Part shown: positions 18,409 through 25,917 of the stretch, piece after piece | How positions within the stretch are numbered: the first letter of the stretch is position 1 | Layout: each line of letters starts with the position of its first letter | Source: Dactylosporangium sucinum | GTDB lineage: Bacteria > Actinomycetota > Actinomycetes > Mycobacteriales > Micromonosporaceae | Length of the DNA: 64,000 bases | Assembly: GCF_014647515.1 (NCBI RefSeq) | Contig: NZ_BMPI01000009.1 | Location: forward strand, 175,324-239,323 | Direction of reading: 5' to 3' | Translations under genes and position numbers: made by a program | The notes under the pieces: model-generated | What the model was told of the DNA's origin: nothing | The model's database searches: none | Seen by the model: the letters and a program-made list of their open reading frames with translations, nothing else

Positions 18409-18474
18409 TGAGACGTTGGTCGATCTACCCTCACATCGGGACCGAAAAGCGAGGGTAGATCGACCAACGTCTCA
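18409..18474. repeat. Palindromic repeat, family P2, copy 3
   Basis: The longest copy: arms 18409-18432 and 18451-18474 pair perfectly over 24 bp (TGAGACGTTGG... against ...CCAACGTCTCA). The 18-nt loop has diverged in sequence but not in length (ACATCGGGACCGAAAAGC). Confidence 0.87.
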
Positions 18475-18602
18475 GCCACAGCCGACGGGCCAGGCGGGCG
18501 CCCGCGCGCCGCCAGAGCATCCGCGAGGAGAGCGACGGCGCGAAGTCCTATTATTTGAATGGGATATCGACAGCACAGCCGCGTGGATCTAGCGTTGGGG
18601 TC

Positions 18603-19301
18603 GTGAGTCCTGGCGGGGGTGTGACGGACGGTGTGCTGGACAGTCCGGCGTGGGCGGCGCTCGCGGGGCCGCACCGGCGGTTCGCGGAGGTGAGCGGGCG
18701 GGCGGTGCGCTACCACCCGGACGTCGCGCCGTTCGCCGCCGTGGCCCCCGACGCCGGCGACGACGTCTGGGACGACCTCGCCAAGCTGGCCGGGCCCGGC
18801 CAGGTGGTCACCGTCGTCGGCGCCGCTCCCCCGCCGCCCGCCGGGTGGGAGGTCGTGCTGGAGATCCCCGGCGTGCAGCTCGTCGACGTCGAGCTCGACG
18901 CCGCGGCGGACCCCGAGGCGGTACGGCTCGATGAGACGGACGTGCCCGAGATGATCGACCTGGTCGAGCGTACCCAGCCTGGCCCGTTCCGGGCGCGGAC
19001 GATCCAGCTCGGCACGTACCTCGGCCTGCGCGACCGGGGGAAGCTCGTGGCGATGGCCGGCGAGCGCATGCACCCGCCCGGCTGGACCGAGATCAGCGCG
19101 GTGTGCACCGACCCGGCGTACCGCGGCCAGGGTCTCGCGACCCGCCTCGTCAGAGCGGTCGCGGCCGGCATCCGCGCGCGCGGCGAGCAGCCGTTCCTGC
19201 ACGCCTCGGCGTCGAACACGACGGCGATCCGGCTGTACGAGGCGCTCGGCTTCCGGCTGCGGCACCGCCTGACGTTCCGGGTCGTGCGCACCGCGGGCTG
19301 A
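18603..19301 (+). CDS. GNAT-family N-acetyltransferase
   Basis: 232 aa from GTG 18603. The catalytic GNAT fold is in the C-terminal half: EISAVCTDPAYRGQGLATRLV carries the acetyl-CoA-binding R/Q-x-x-G-x-G/A loop, followed by PFLHASASNTTAIRLYEALGF. The first 110 residues (DVAPFAAVAPDAGDDVWDDL) are a less conserved domain of the FR47-like type. Substrate is unknown. TAGCGT lies 10 nt before the GTG and no Shine-Dalgarno is seen, so the transcript may be nearly leaderless. A longer frame from 18555 is possible but is not supported by a ribosome site. Confidence 0.87.
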   Translation: MSPGGGVTDGVLDSPAWAALAGPHRRFAEVSGRAVRYHPDVAPFAAVAPDAGDDVWDDLAKLAGPGQVVTVVGAAPPPPAGWEVVLEIPGVQLVDVELDAAADPEAVRLDETDVPEMIDLVERTQPGPFRARTIQLGTYLGLRDRGKLVAMAGERMHPPGWTEISAVCTDPAYRGQGLATRLVRAVAAGIRARGEQPFLHASASNTTAIRLYEALGFRLRHRLTFRVVRTAG

Positions 19302-19370
19302 ACTTGGCCCAGTGAACCGCGCCGCGAATTGGCGCTTCTCCGGACCAAGCCGGCGTCGTCTGATCGAGGG

Positions 19371-19973
19371 GTGACGAACGTTGACCTGTGGTTCGACCCG
19401 AAATGTCCGTGGGCCTGGAACGCCTCGCGCTGGCTGCTGGAGGTGGAGCGCGTCCGGCCGGTGACGGCCCGCTTCCACGTGATGAGCCTCTGGCTGCTCA
19501 ACCGCGACCGGGACGGGCTCGAGGCCTGGTACGCCGAGTGGCTGCGCGACACGCTCGGCCCCGTGCGCGTGCTGGTGGCGGCCGCCGAGCGCTACGGCGA
19601 GCCGGTGCTGCGCGACCTGTACACGGCCGTCGGCACCCGCATCCACCACGACCGCGAGCCGATCGGCCCCGCCCTCTACAAGGGTGCCCTCGACGCCCTG
19701 GGCCTGGACCAGGCGCTGGCCGGGGCGGCCGACGAGGACACATACGACGAGGCGCTGCGGCGCAGCCACCACGCCGGCCTGGACCCGGTCGGCGAGGATC
19801 TCGGCACGCCCGCGATCCACGTCGGGGACACCGCCTTCTTCGGTCCCGTGGTTTCGCCGGTACCGCGGGGAGAAGCCGCGGGCCGCCTGTTCGACGGCGT
19901 CCTCGCGGTGGCGGCGACGCCGGGCTTCGCGGAGCTCAAACGGGCCCGCAACGGGTCACCGCGAGTGGACTGA
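19371..19973 (+). CDS. DsbA-family protein, Rv2466c-like mycothiol-dependent oxidoreductase
   Basis: 200 aa starting at GTG 19371 just behind GAGGG. The thioredoxin-fold start VDLWFDPKCPWAWNASRWLLEVE places a single cysteine in a CPWA motif, followed by a helical insertion (about 50-140) and the cis-Pro segment GTPAIHVGDTAFFGPV. In the Mycobacterium relative Rv2466c the site is CPWC and the enzyme reduces nitro compounds using mycothiol. Here the resolving Cys is Ala, so a monothiol mechanism with mycothiol is expected (inference). It stands between GNAT and an uncharacterised membrane protein. Confidence 0.85.
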   Translation: MTNVDLWFDPKCPWAWNASRWLLEVERVRPVTARFHVMSLWLLNRDRDGLEAWYAEWLRDTLGPVRVLVAAAERYGEPVLRDLYTAVGTRIHHDREPIGPALYKGALDALGLDQALAGAADEDTYDEALRRSHHAGLDPVGEDLGTPAIHVGDTAFFGPVVSPVPRGEAAGRLFDGVLAVAATPGFAELKRARNGSPRVD

Positions 19974-19991
19974 CGGCTGCACAATGAAGTC

Positions 19992-20528
19992 ATGTTGCCG
20001 CCGGCCCCCGCGCCCGACGCCGTGCTGTTCCGCACCATGCCCTGGCGGACGGCGGGCTACTTCGCCGTCTCCGCGCTGGCCACCTGGGCCGCCGTGGCCA
20101 CCGCCGACACGATCATCGCCGCCGCGGCCGGAAGCCTCGAGCGCGGCCTGGAGTACGCGTTCTCGCTGCGGCTGCTCGTTCCCCTCGCGATCGGCATCGG
20201 ACTGGGCTTCTGGATCGCCTCGCCGACCCGGGCCTGGACCCGGGTGTCGGCGGTGGGCGTGGAGATCGGCTCTCCGCGCTCGGTCCTGATCGCGTTGCCC
20301 GACGTCGAGACGGCGGTGCGCCGCGACCGCTGGATCTTCACCACCGTGGACATCGTGCCGCGGCCGGACGCGCCGGTCGCGCTGCAGGAGGCGAAGGGGC
20401 GGCTGCCGATGCTGCGGGTGCGCGGCGGCCGGCGTGGCTATCCGGTCTGGCCGGCGCTCTACGCCGGCGGGACGGACGCGTTCACGGCCGCCCTAGCGGG
20501 GCACGGCGTCGAGGTCAGGCGACCGTAG
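19992..20528 (+). CDS. Uncharacterised two-helix membrane protein
   Basis: 178 aa, not recognised. Two hydrophobic helices are predicted (about 22-46 and 58-80) in the first half, followed by a soluble C-terminal region (GVEIGSPRSVLIALPDVETA ... RRDRWIFTTVDIVPRPD) rich in short beta strands, similar in pattern to small bacterial PH-like proteins. It begins 18 bp after the thiol-oxidoreductase stop and may be co-transcribed. Its end overlaps the convergent IclR gene by 14 bp, so the two transcripts are antisense at their 3' ends. Confidence 0.7.
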   Translation: MLPPAPAPDAVLFRTMPWRTAGYFAVSALATWAAVATADTIIAAAAGSLERGLEYAFSLRLLVPLAIGIGLGFWIASPTRAWTRVSAVGVEIGSPRSVLIALPDVETAVRRDRWIFTTVDIVPRPDAPVALQEAKGRLPMLRVRGGRRGYPVWPALYAGGTDAFTAALAGHGVEVRRP

Positions 20529-21306
20529 CCGGCACGGCGTCCAGCAGCGCCCAGTCGTGGCTGATGTCGGCCGCCACCCGCAGCAGCTTCGGCAGGTGGT
20601 GCTCGGTGAGGTGCTCCACCGAGGTCTCGGCGGCGTGGACCGTCACGTTGATGGCGGCGACCACCCGGCCGTCGCCGTTGCGCACGCCCGTGGCCACCGA
20701 GCGGATGCCCGGCGCCAGGTCCTGGTCGGCCAGCGCCCAGCCCTTCGCGCGGACCTCGCGCAGGGCCGCGTCCAGGGCCGCCCGGTCCGGGTGCCAGTGC
20801 GGCTCGATGCCGGCCCGGCTGGGCTCGTCGAGCACGGCGGTCAGCTCGTCGGGGGTCAGGGCGGCCAGCAGTACCTTGCCCATGGAGGTCGCGGGAGCCG
20901 GGAAGCGCGTGCCGATCTGCACCGCCAGGGTGACGATCTTCGGCACGGCCACCCGGGAGACGTAGACGATGTCGGAGCCGTCGAGCTGCGCCATCGAGGT
21001 CGACTCGCCGGTCTGCGCGACGAGCCGCTCCATGTGCGGGCGGGCGACGTCCCAGACGCTGAGCGCGTTGACGTACGCCATGCCGAGCTCGAGCACCCGG
21101 GGGGTCAGCGCGAAGCCGCGGTCGGAGCGGACGTAGCCCAGCTCCTCCAGCGTGAGCAGGATGCGCCGGACGGTGGGCCGGGCCAGCCCGGTCTCGCTCG
21201 CGACCTCGCTGAGCGTCATGACCGGGCGGCCCGGCTTGAAGCAGCGCAGCACGTCAAGGCCGCGGGCGAGAGCCTCGATGAAGTCCGGTCCCGCGTCGCG
21301 CGCCAT
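20515..21306 (-). CDS. IclR-family transcriptional regulator
   Basis: 263 aa from ATG 21306, preceded by AAGGAG. The winged helix-turn-helix is at about 28-80 (MTLSEVASETGLARPTVRRI ... LGYVRSDRGFALTPRVLELG), and the effector-binding GAF-like domain covers about 95-255 (GESTSMAQLDGSDIVYVSRV, APATSMGKVLLAAL, RSVATGVRNGDGRVVAAINV). It most resembles the PcaR/PcaU group, which control aromatic-acid catabolism. It lies 11 bp downstream of the amidohydrolase gene and is probably translated from the same mRNA. Two matching palindromes flank that operon's promoter, suggesting that it autoregulates this operon. Confidence 0.92.
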   Translation of the reverse strand: MARDAGPDFIEALARGLDVLRCFKPGRPVMTLSEVASETGLARPTVRRILLTLEELGYVRSDRGFALTPRVLELGMAYVNALSVWDVARPHMERLVAQTGESTSMAQLDGSDIVYVSRVAVPKIVTLAVQIGTRFPAPATSMGKVLLAALTPDELTAVLDEPSRAGIEPHWHPDRAALDAALREVRAKGWALADQDLAPGIRSVATGVRNGDGRVVAAINVTVHAAETSVEHLTEHHLPKLLRVAADISHDWALLDAVPATVA

Positions 21307-21317
21307 CGGCTGCTCCT

Positions 21318-22757
21318 TCAGTCGTTCCCGCCATGCTTCCACTGGGCGGAGCCGGCGTCCCACTCGGTGTACGTGTAGGGATTGTCCAGCACCTTCGTTT
21401 CCGGGATGTCGGGGTTCATGCCCCGCCGCCAGGCCTCGTCGCCCATGACCCCGACGAGGTGCTCGACCGTGCGCTCCACGGCGGCGCGGGCCCCGGCCAG
21501 GTCCACGTCCACGAGCCGGCCGTCGCGCTTCACGACCCGGCCGTCGACGAGCACGGTGTGCACGTCGGCGCGCTGGGCCTGGAAGGCCACGTGGCCGTAG
21601 GGGTTGAGGATCGGGAACATCACCGGCGAGTGGTCGTTCTTCAGCAGCACCACGTCGGCCTTCTTGCCCACCTCCAGGCTGCCGACCTTGCCGTCGAGGC
21701 CGAGCGCCTTCGCGCCGCCCCGGGTCGCCCAGTCGACGACCTGCTCGGCGCGCAGGTGCACGTGGGTGACCGTGTCGGCGCGGCCGTGGGCCTCCATGTG
21801 CTCGCGGGAGCGGTCGGCGCCGAGGGTCGAGCGCATGGCCGAGAACAGGTCGCCGCTCCACCAGACGCTCGTGTCCATCGACAGCGAGACGGGGATGTCG
21901 TGGTCGCGCAGCTGCCAGGTGGGCGGGTACCCCTGCCCGGCGCTCTGCTCGCTCTCGGTCGAGACCGAGACGGAGCCGCCGGTGGCGGCGATGCGGTGGT
22001 ACGAGTCGTGCGTCAGCGTCGCCGCGTGCACGTAGATCGTCGACGGGGTCATGAACCCGTGCTCGTGCATGAGCCGGATGCCGTCGTCGTTGGTCGCGCC
22101 CCACACCCCGGCGTGGGTGGTCACCGGCACGCCGAGCTCGCGGGCCACCTCGAACGCCGCCTTCTCCGGGAACGCCGGGTCGCCGGTGACGTCGAAGGCC
22201 ATCTGGAAGCCGAGCATGTCGTCGCCGGGCCGGATGCGCCGGCTGACGAAGTCGCGGAACTCGGGGCTGGCCGACCACTCCCACGGCCCCTGCTGGATGT
22301 TGCCGTAGGCGAGCACGAAGCGGCCGGGGACGGACTGCAGGGCGTCGACGGCCGCGTCGGCGTGCTGCGTGGTCTGCAGACCGTGGGACCAGTCGACGGT
22401 GGTGGTGACGCCGGCGTCGAGCGCCTCCAGTGCGGCGAGCACGTTGCCGGCGTGGACGTCCTCGGGGCGGAAGTGCTTGCCGGACTCCAGGTAGTACCAG
22501 ACGAAGTACTGCGTGAGCGTCCAGTCGGCGCCGTAGCCGCGCATCGCCGTCTGCCACATGTGCCGGTGGGTGTCGATCATGCCCGGCATGACGATGCCGC
22601 CGGAGGCGTCGATCTCGGTGGCGCCCTCCGGGGCGGTGAGGCCGGGCCCGATCTCGGCGATGCGGTCGTCGACGACCAGGACGTCGGCGGCGGGGTGAAC
22701 CGTGTGGGTGTCGTCCATCGTGAGGACCAGGCCGTTGCGGAAGAGCACCGCGCTCAT
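21318..22757 (-). CDS. Amidohydrolase of the TRZ/ATZ (chlorohydrolase) type
   Basis: 479 aa. ATG 22757 is preferred over an upstream TTG because GGAG stands 6 nt before it. The metal-dependent TIM-barrel motifs are present: DTHRHMWQ (H-x-H) near residue 65, TTHAGVWGATNDD, YVHAATLTHDSY, and SMDTSVWWSGD with the catalytic Asp. It ends with a composite beta-sandwich segment (GSLEVGKKADVVLLKNDH). The family deaminates or dechlorinates heterocycles and nucleobase-like compounds, and the true substrate is unknown. It forms an operon with the IclR regulator. Promoter and operators are directly upstream. Confidence 0.92.
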   Translation of the reverse strand: MSAVLFRNGLVLTMDDTHTVHPAADVLVVDDRIAEIGPGLTAPEGATEIDASGGIVMPGMIDTHRHMWQTAMRGYGADWTLTQYFVWYYLESGKHFRPEDVHAGNVLAALEALDAGVTTTVDWSHGLQTTQHADAAVDALQSVPGRFVLAYGNIQQGPWEWSASPEFRDFVSRRIRPGDDMLGFQMAFDVTGDPAFPEKAAFEVARELGVPVTTHAGVWGATNDDGIRLMHEHGFMTPSTIYVHAATLTHDSYHRIAATGGSVSVSTESEQSAGQGYPPTWQLRDHDIPVSLSMDTSVWWSGDLFSAMRSTLGADRSREHMEAHGRADTVTHVHLRAEQVVDWATRGGAKALGLDGKVGSLEVGKKADVVLLKNDHSPVMFPILNPYGHVAFQAQRADVHTVLVDGRVVKRDGRLVDVDLAGARAAVERTVEHLVGVMGDEAWRRGMNPDIPETKVLDNPYTYTEWDAGSAQWKHGGND

Positions 22758-22772
22758 CGCAGTCTCCAATCT

Positions 22773-22793
22773 CGGACGTAAGTCCGCCAGGCG
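22773..22793. promoter_or_regulatory. Operator 1 (putative IclR site) in amidohydrolase 5' leader
   Basis: On the minus strand it reads CGCCTGGCGGAC-N4-GTCCG, a palindromic core CGGAC-N4-GTCCG. It lies 16-36 nt upstream of the amidohydrolase ATG, inside the expected leader. The same 17 fixed bases recur at 22844-22864 in inverted orientation. Confidence 0.65.
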
Positions 22794-22814
22794 GTCAGAC
22801 TGGTCAGTGACGGA

Positions 22815-22843
22815 ATTCTCATCCCGCTAACCAACAGTGTCAA
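22815..22843 (-). promoter_or_regulatory. Sigma-70-type promoter of amidohydrolase-IclR operon
   Basis: On the minus strand: TTGACA (22843-22838), 17-nt spacer, GAGAAT (22820-22815). The expected start is near 22808, giving a leader of about 50 nt. The -35 box directly abuts operator 2. Confidence 0.7.
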
Positions 22844-22864
22844 CGCCTGGCGGACAGATGTCCG
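22844..22864. promoter_or_regulatory. Operator 2 (putative IclR site) upstream of the -35 box
   Basis: Plus strand CGCCTGGCGGAC-N4-GTCCG, identical in fixed positions to operator 1 but facing the other way. It ends one base before the esterase stop codon (22866) and touches the -35 box, so binding could block polymerase or loop with operator 1. Confidence 0.65.
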
Positions 22865-22865
22865 C

Positions 22866-23606
22866 TCAGCGGCCCGGCAATGGCAGCCAAGCCAGGACAT
22901 CCCGGATTCGCGCGTCCCAGTAGGCCCAGTCGTGCGCGCCGGGGCCGAAGTCGTCCGTCAGCGGTACCCCGCGCGCCGCGCACGCGTCGCGGAAGGCGAC
23001 GTTCCCGGGGTACAGCGGATCCTCCGTCCCGCAGGCGACGTAGAGGGCCGGGGGCTCGGCGACCGATCCGAGCAGGTGGAAGAGGTCGTCGTCGCTGCCG
23101 GGCACGGCCGCCGGGTCGCCGAAGATCCGCTGCCACATGCGCGGGTCGACCGGGCGGTCCAGGGTGGGGATGCGGGTGGCGAGGTCGAGCACGCCGGACA
23201 GGGCCGCTGCGGCGGCGAACCGCTCGGGGTGGCGCAGGGCGAGCTTCAGCGCGCCGTAGCCGCCCATGGACAGGCCGGCGACGAAGGTGTCCTCGCGGCG
23301 CCCGGACAGCCGGAAGAGGCGGCGGGCCGTGTGCGGCAGCTCCTCGGCGACGAACGTCCAGTACGGCCGGCCCCACACCTCGTCGGTGTAGAAGCTGCGG
23401 TGCACCTGGGGCATGACCACCGCGACGCCGCGGTCGGCGGCATAGCGCTCGACGGACGTGTAGCGGGTCCAGGCCGTGTCGTCGTCGGTGAGTCCGTGCA
23501 GGAGGTAGAGGGTCGGGAAGTCGGTGCCCGTCTCGGGCAGCAGCACCGTCATCGAGGTGCCGAAGCAGAGGACGTCGGAAAAGAAGTCGCAGCGCAGCAG
23601 GGCCAT
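22866..23606 (-). CDS. Alpha/beta-hydrolase esterase (esterase D / antigen 85-like fold)
   Basis: 246 aa, ATG 23606. The nucleophile elbow is GLSMGGYGALKLAL (Ser near 115), the acid is probably Asp in ACGTEDPLYP, and the histidine is in FGPGAHDWAYWD. The oxyanion region is YLLHGLTDDDTAWTRYTS. These are the marks of the putative-esterase family that includes S-formylglutathione hydrolase and mycolyltransferases. There is no signal peptide, so a cytoplasmic carboxylesterase is likely. GTGAAAGG lies very close to the ATG. It is transcribed from its own upstream region, separate from the regulated amidohydrolase operon. Confidence 0.88.
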   Translation of the reverse strand: MALLRCDFFSDVLCFGTSMTVLLPETGTDFPTLYLLHGLTDDDTAWTRYTSVERYAADRGVAVVMPQVHRSFYTDEVWGRPYWTFVAEELPHTARRLFRLSGRREDTFVAGLSMGGYGALKLALRHPERFAAAAALSGVLDLATRIPTLDRPVDPRMWQRIFGDPAAVPGSDDDLFHLLGSVAEPPALYVACGTEDPLYPGNVAFRDACAARGVPLTDDFGPGAHDWAYWDARIRDVLAWLPLPGR

Positions 23607-23687
23607 CCTTTCACTCTAGAAACAGTCGGGAAATTGACAGGATCACGGTCAACGGTTGCGCGCTCCTACCAACGTGAGCCAGGTTTC

Positions 23688-23702
23688 TTGGAACGGTTCC
23701 AA
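23688..23702. promoter_or_regulatory. 15-bp perfect palindrome upstream of GT2 gene
   Basis: TTGGAACGGTTCCAA, symmetric around one central base. The GGAAC half-site resembles the left half of the CebR-like site 70 bp downstream, so it may bind the same or a related LacI-type repressor. Confidence 0.45.
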
Positions 23703-23770
23703 CAAGATGCACGGATATGTCCTGTCGGATCTCCTACATTCCGCCGGAAACGGGCCTGACGCGATCTTTG

Positions 23771-23784
23771 TGGAACCGCTCCCA
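23771..23784. promoter_or_regulatory. CebR/CelR-like operator upstream of GT2-GH26 operon
   Basis: TGGAACCGCTCCCA matches 12 of 14 positions of the known cello-oligosaccharide repressor box TGGGAGCGCTCCCA, with the right half exact. It lies 127 bp before the proposed TTG start. A weak -35 (TTGTGG, 23768) overlaps it. Confidence 0.5.
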
Positions 23785-23910
23785 TCGAGCGTAACCCCAG
23801 CTCAGAGCCGTGATCAAGAATTGTCGCCGGCACCCCCCACCGACCGTTTAACCGACTCTGCGCGATGGCCCGTTGCGCCTACGATCAGCCTTGCCCGAGG
23901 GGGTGAATGG

Positions 23911-25917
23911 TTGCCGGGAAAAGGATCGGAGGCCGGGTCGTTGCTGGACACTGCCGCGCCTCGATCGGCGACACCGGAAACGGTCCCCGCAAAGCGGCCG
24001 AAACCACCTCGGAAGCGACTGACGCGCGCCGAGCGAAGGGCCGCGCGGCGGCAGCGCAAGCTCGCCGAGACGCACCGGTCCTACGAGGCCTGCAACGAGC
24101 TCGCCGGTCCGCTGACCACGCCCGGCGCGCCGCACCAGCCGGTCGTCTTCCGGCACACGGCGCGCCCGTGGCAGCGGGTCATGCTCACCCTGCTCATCGC
24201 CGCCAACTTGCTCACCGGCCTGGTCTTCCTCGGCTGGCTGGTGCTGCCGCAGCACATCCCCGGCCCGCGCCTGCTGCACGTCGGGGCGGGCGACTGGCAC
24301 GTGATCGTCGCGCGGGTGGCGTTCTGCTTCGTCGTGCTCGTCGAGGCCGTGCGGCTGCTGCAGAACATCGCGGTGTGGGTGTTCGCGTGGAAGGCCCGCG
24401 ACCCGGTGCCGATGGTGCCGGAGCGCGGCCTGCGGATCGCGATGCTCACCACGATCGTGCCGTCGAAGGAGCCGATCGACGTCGTCGAGCGCTCGCTCAT
24501 GGCGATGCAGAAGGTGCGGTACCCGGGACAGGTCGACATCTGGATCCTGGACGAGGGCGACGACCCGCGGGTGAAGGCGATGGCGAAGCGGCTGGGCGTG
24601 CACCACTTCAGCCGCAAGGGCCGGCCGGAGTTCAACCAGGAGCACGGGGCGTTCCGCGCGAAGACCAAGTCGGGCAACCACAACGCCTGGCGGGCCACCC
24701 ACGAGCACGTCTACGACGTCGTGGCGCAGATGGACCCGGACCATGTGCCGCTGCCGAGCTTCCTGGAGCGGACCGTCGGCTACTTCCGCGACCCCGACGT
24801 GGCCTTCGTCGTGGCGCCGCAGGTGTACGGCAACATGTACAACGGGTGGGTCGTGCACGGGGCCTCGGTCCAGCAGTACCTCTTCAGCGGCCTCATCGAG
24901 CGCGGCGGCAACGGCCTCGACGCGCCCCTGCTCATCGGCACCAACCACCTCTACCGGCCGCTCGCCTGGGCCCTCATCGACGGCTACCAGGACTCGATCA
25001 TCGAGGACCATCTCACCAGCATGGTCGTGATGGGCGCGAAGAACCCGCTCACCGACCGCCGGTGGAAGGGCGTCTACACGCCCGACGTGCTCGCGATCGG
25101 CGAGGGCCCGACCAGCTGGACCGACTACTTCAACCAGCAGAAGCGCTGGGCCTACGGCGTCTGGGAGATCCTGCTCCGGCGCAGCCGCCCGCACCTGCGG
25201 CGCCTGTCCGCCGCCCAGCGGATCTGCTACGGCCTCGTGCAGTCCTACTACCCCAGCGTCGCCCTGTCGGCGGTCTCCGGCGTCGCCGCCACCGCCGCCT
25301 ACCTGGGCCTGGGCGTCAACGCGGCACAGATCGAATGGAAGCTCTGGCTCGGCCTGTGGGGCGCCAGCATGGGCACCTGGGCGGTGCTGTGGCTCTGGCT
25401 GCGCCGGTTCAACCTGGCCCGTCACGAGCGCAAGGAGATCGGCGTCCACGGCATGTTCCTGGCGCTGTTCGCGGTGCCGGTCTACGTCGCCGCGGGCACG
25501 GCCGCGCTGCTGCGCCGCCCGCTCGCGTACGCGGTGACCGCCAAGGGGCGGCTGCGCAGCGTCGACGGGCCGCGGACCTTCCGGACCCACTTCGTGTGGG
25601 CGTTCGTCGGTGCCGCGCTGATCGGATCGAGCTTCTACTTCGGGTACGACTCGATCGCCCTGCGCTTCTGGGCCGGGCTGTCGGTCGGCGTCGGGCTGTT
25701 CCCGCCGCTCATCGCGTTCTGCACGTGGCTGCGCGACCGGCGGCTCGAGGAGCCCGAGGAGGAGGAGCTGCCCCCGACGCTCATCATGACGATCAAGGCG
25801 ACGGCGTCGGCGCACGCGTCCCTCGACGTGTCCGACCTGCCCACCGTCGCTGGGATTCCGGCGGTACCGCACGCCGGCGTGCCGGCGCCCCGGGTGCCCC
25901 TGGGGGACAGCGCATGA
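23911..25917 (+). CDS. GT2-family glycosyltransferase, cellulose-synthase-like
   Basis: 668 aa from TTG 23911 (GAGGGGG 7 nt upstream). TTG 23941, with GGAGG 8 nt upstream, is an equally good start; a longer frame back to 23656 covers the operator and does not look coding. A basic Arg/Lys-rich N-terminus precedes two helices (about 90-160). The catalytic domain shows D,D,D,QxxRW: LDEGDD, MDPDH, IIEDH, and QQKRWAYG, plus TNHLYR. Four or five C-terminal helices form the export channel. There is no PilZ domain. Family members polymerise beta-linked glucose or mannose at the membrane while extruding it. The overlapping GH26 gene suggests that the glycan is trimmed outside the cell, as BcsZ does for cellulose. 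Confidence 0.88.
   Translation: MPGKGSEAGSLLDTAAPRSATPETVPAKRPKPPRKRLTRAERRAARRQRKLAETHRSYEACNELAGPLTTPGAPHQPVVFRHTARPWQRVMLTLLIAANLLTGLVFLGWLVLPQHIPGPRLLHVGAGDWHVIVARVAFCFVVLVEAVRLLQNIAVWVFAWKARDPVPMVPERGLRIAMLTTIVPSKEPIDVVERSLMAMQKVRYPGQVDIWILDEGDDPRVKAMAKRLGVHHFSRKGRPEFNQEHGAFRAKTKSGNHNAWRATHEHVYDVVAQMDPDHVPLPSFLERTVGYFRDPDVAFVVAPQVYGNMYNGWVVHGASVQQYLFSGLIERGGNGLDAPLLIGTNHLYRPLAWALIDGYQDSIIEDHLTSMVVMGAKNPLTDRRWKGVYTPDVLAIGEGPTSWTDYFNQQKRWAYGVWEILLRRSRPHLRRLSAAQRICYGLVQSYYPSVALSAVSGVAATAAYLGLGVNAAQIEWKLWLGLWGASMGTWAVLWLWLRRFNLARHERKEIGVHGMFLALFAVPVYVAAGTAALLRRPLAYAVTAKGRLRSVDGPRTFRTHFVWAFVGAALIGSSFYFGYDSIALRFWAGLSVGVGLFPPLIAFCTWLRDRRLEEPEEEELPPTLIMTIKATASAHASLDVSDLPTVAGIPAVPHAGVPAPRVPLGDSA

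Larger units (their letters stand above)
17654..18602. other. Gene-free region carrying a tandem array of palindromic units
   Basis: About 950 bp without a supportable gene. It holds three 60-66 bp palindromes (17831, 18070, 18409). The first two lie in a longer unit of about 239 bp that is repeated with divergence on both sides: upstream of each palindrome CTGCGGGCG...CCTCCGCGTCG...GCGGCCGGGGGA, downstream CTCAACCC...AGCAGG...ACCAG. A small hairpin (TCCTGT/ACAGGA, about 17703-17722) follows the ATPase gene. The stretch 18230-18400 is low-complexity C/G. Confidence 0.7.

Noticed and set aside
17831..18474. CRISPR array
   Set aside because: Only three copies, each a long palindrome, spaced 239 and 342 bp apart with duplicated rather than unique spacers; no cas genes.
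23930..24010. GEMM (c-di-GMP) riboswitch-like GCAAAGC with GNRA hairpin before the GT2 gene
   Set aside because: The stem ACCG-GAAA-CGGT and CCGCAAAGCGG are present, but the conserved GGGACGCAAAGCC context and the 5' half are missing, and the region lies inside the probable GT2 coding sequence.
23907..25913. Long frame reading into the GH26 gene from 23907, suggesting a 1059-aa fusion
   Set aside because: Its first two thirds are a shadow of the GT2 gene (Arg/Gly/Ala-rich, no domains). The GH26 protein has its own ATG at 25914 with a signal-like helix.
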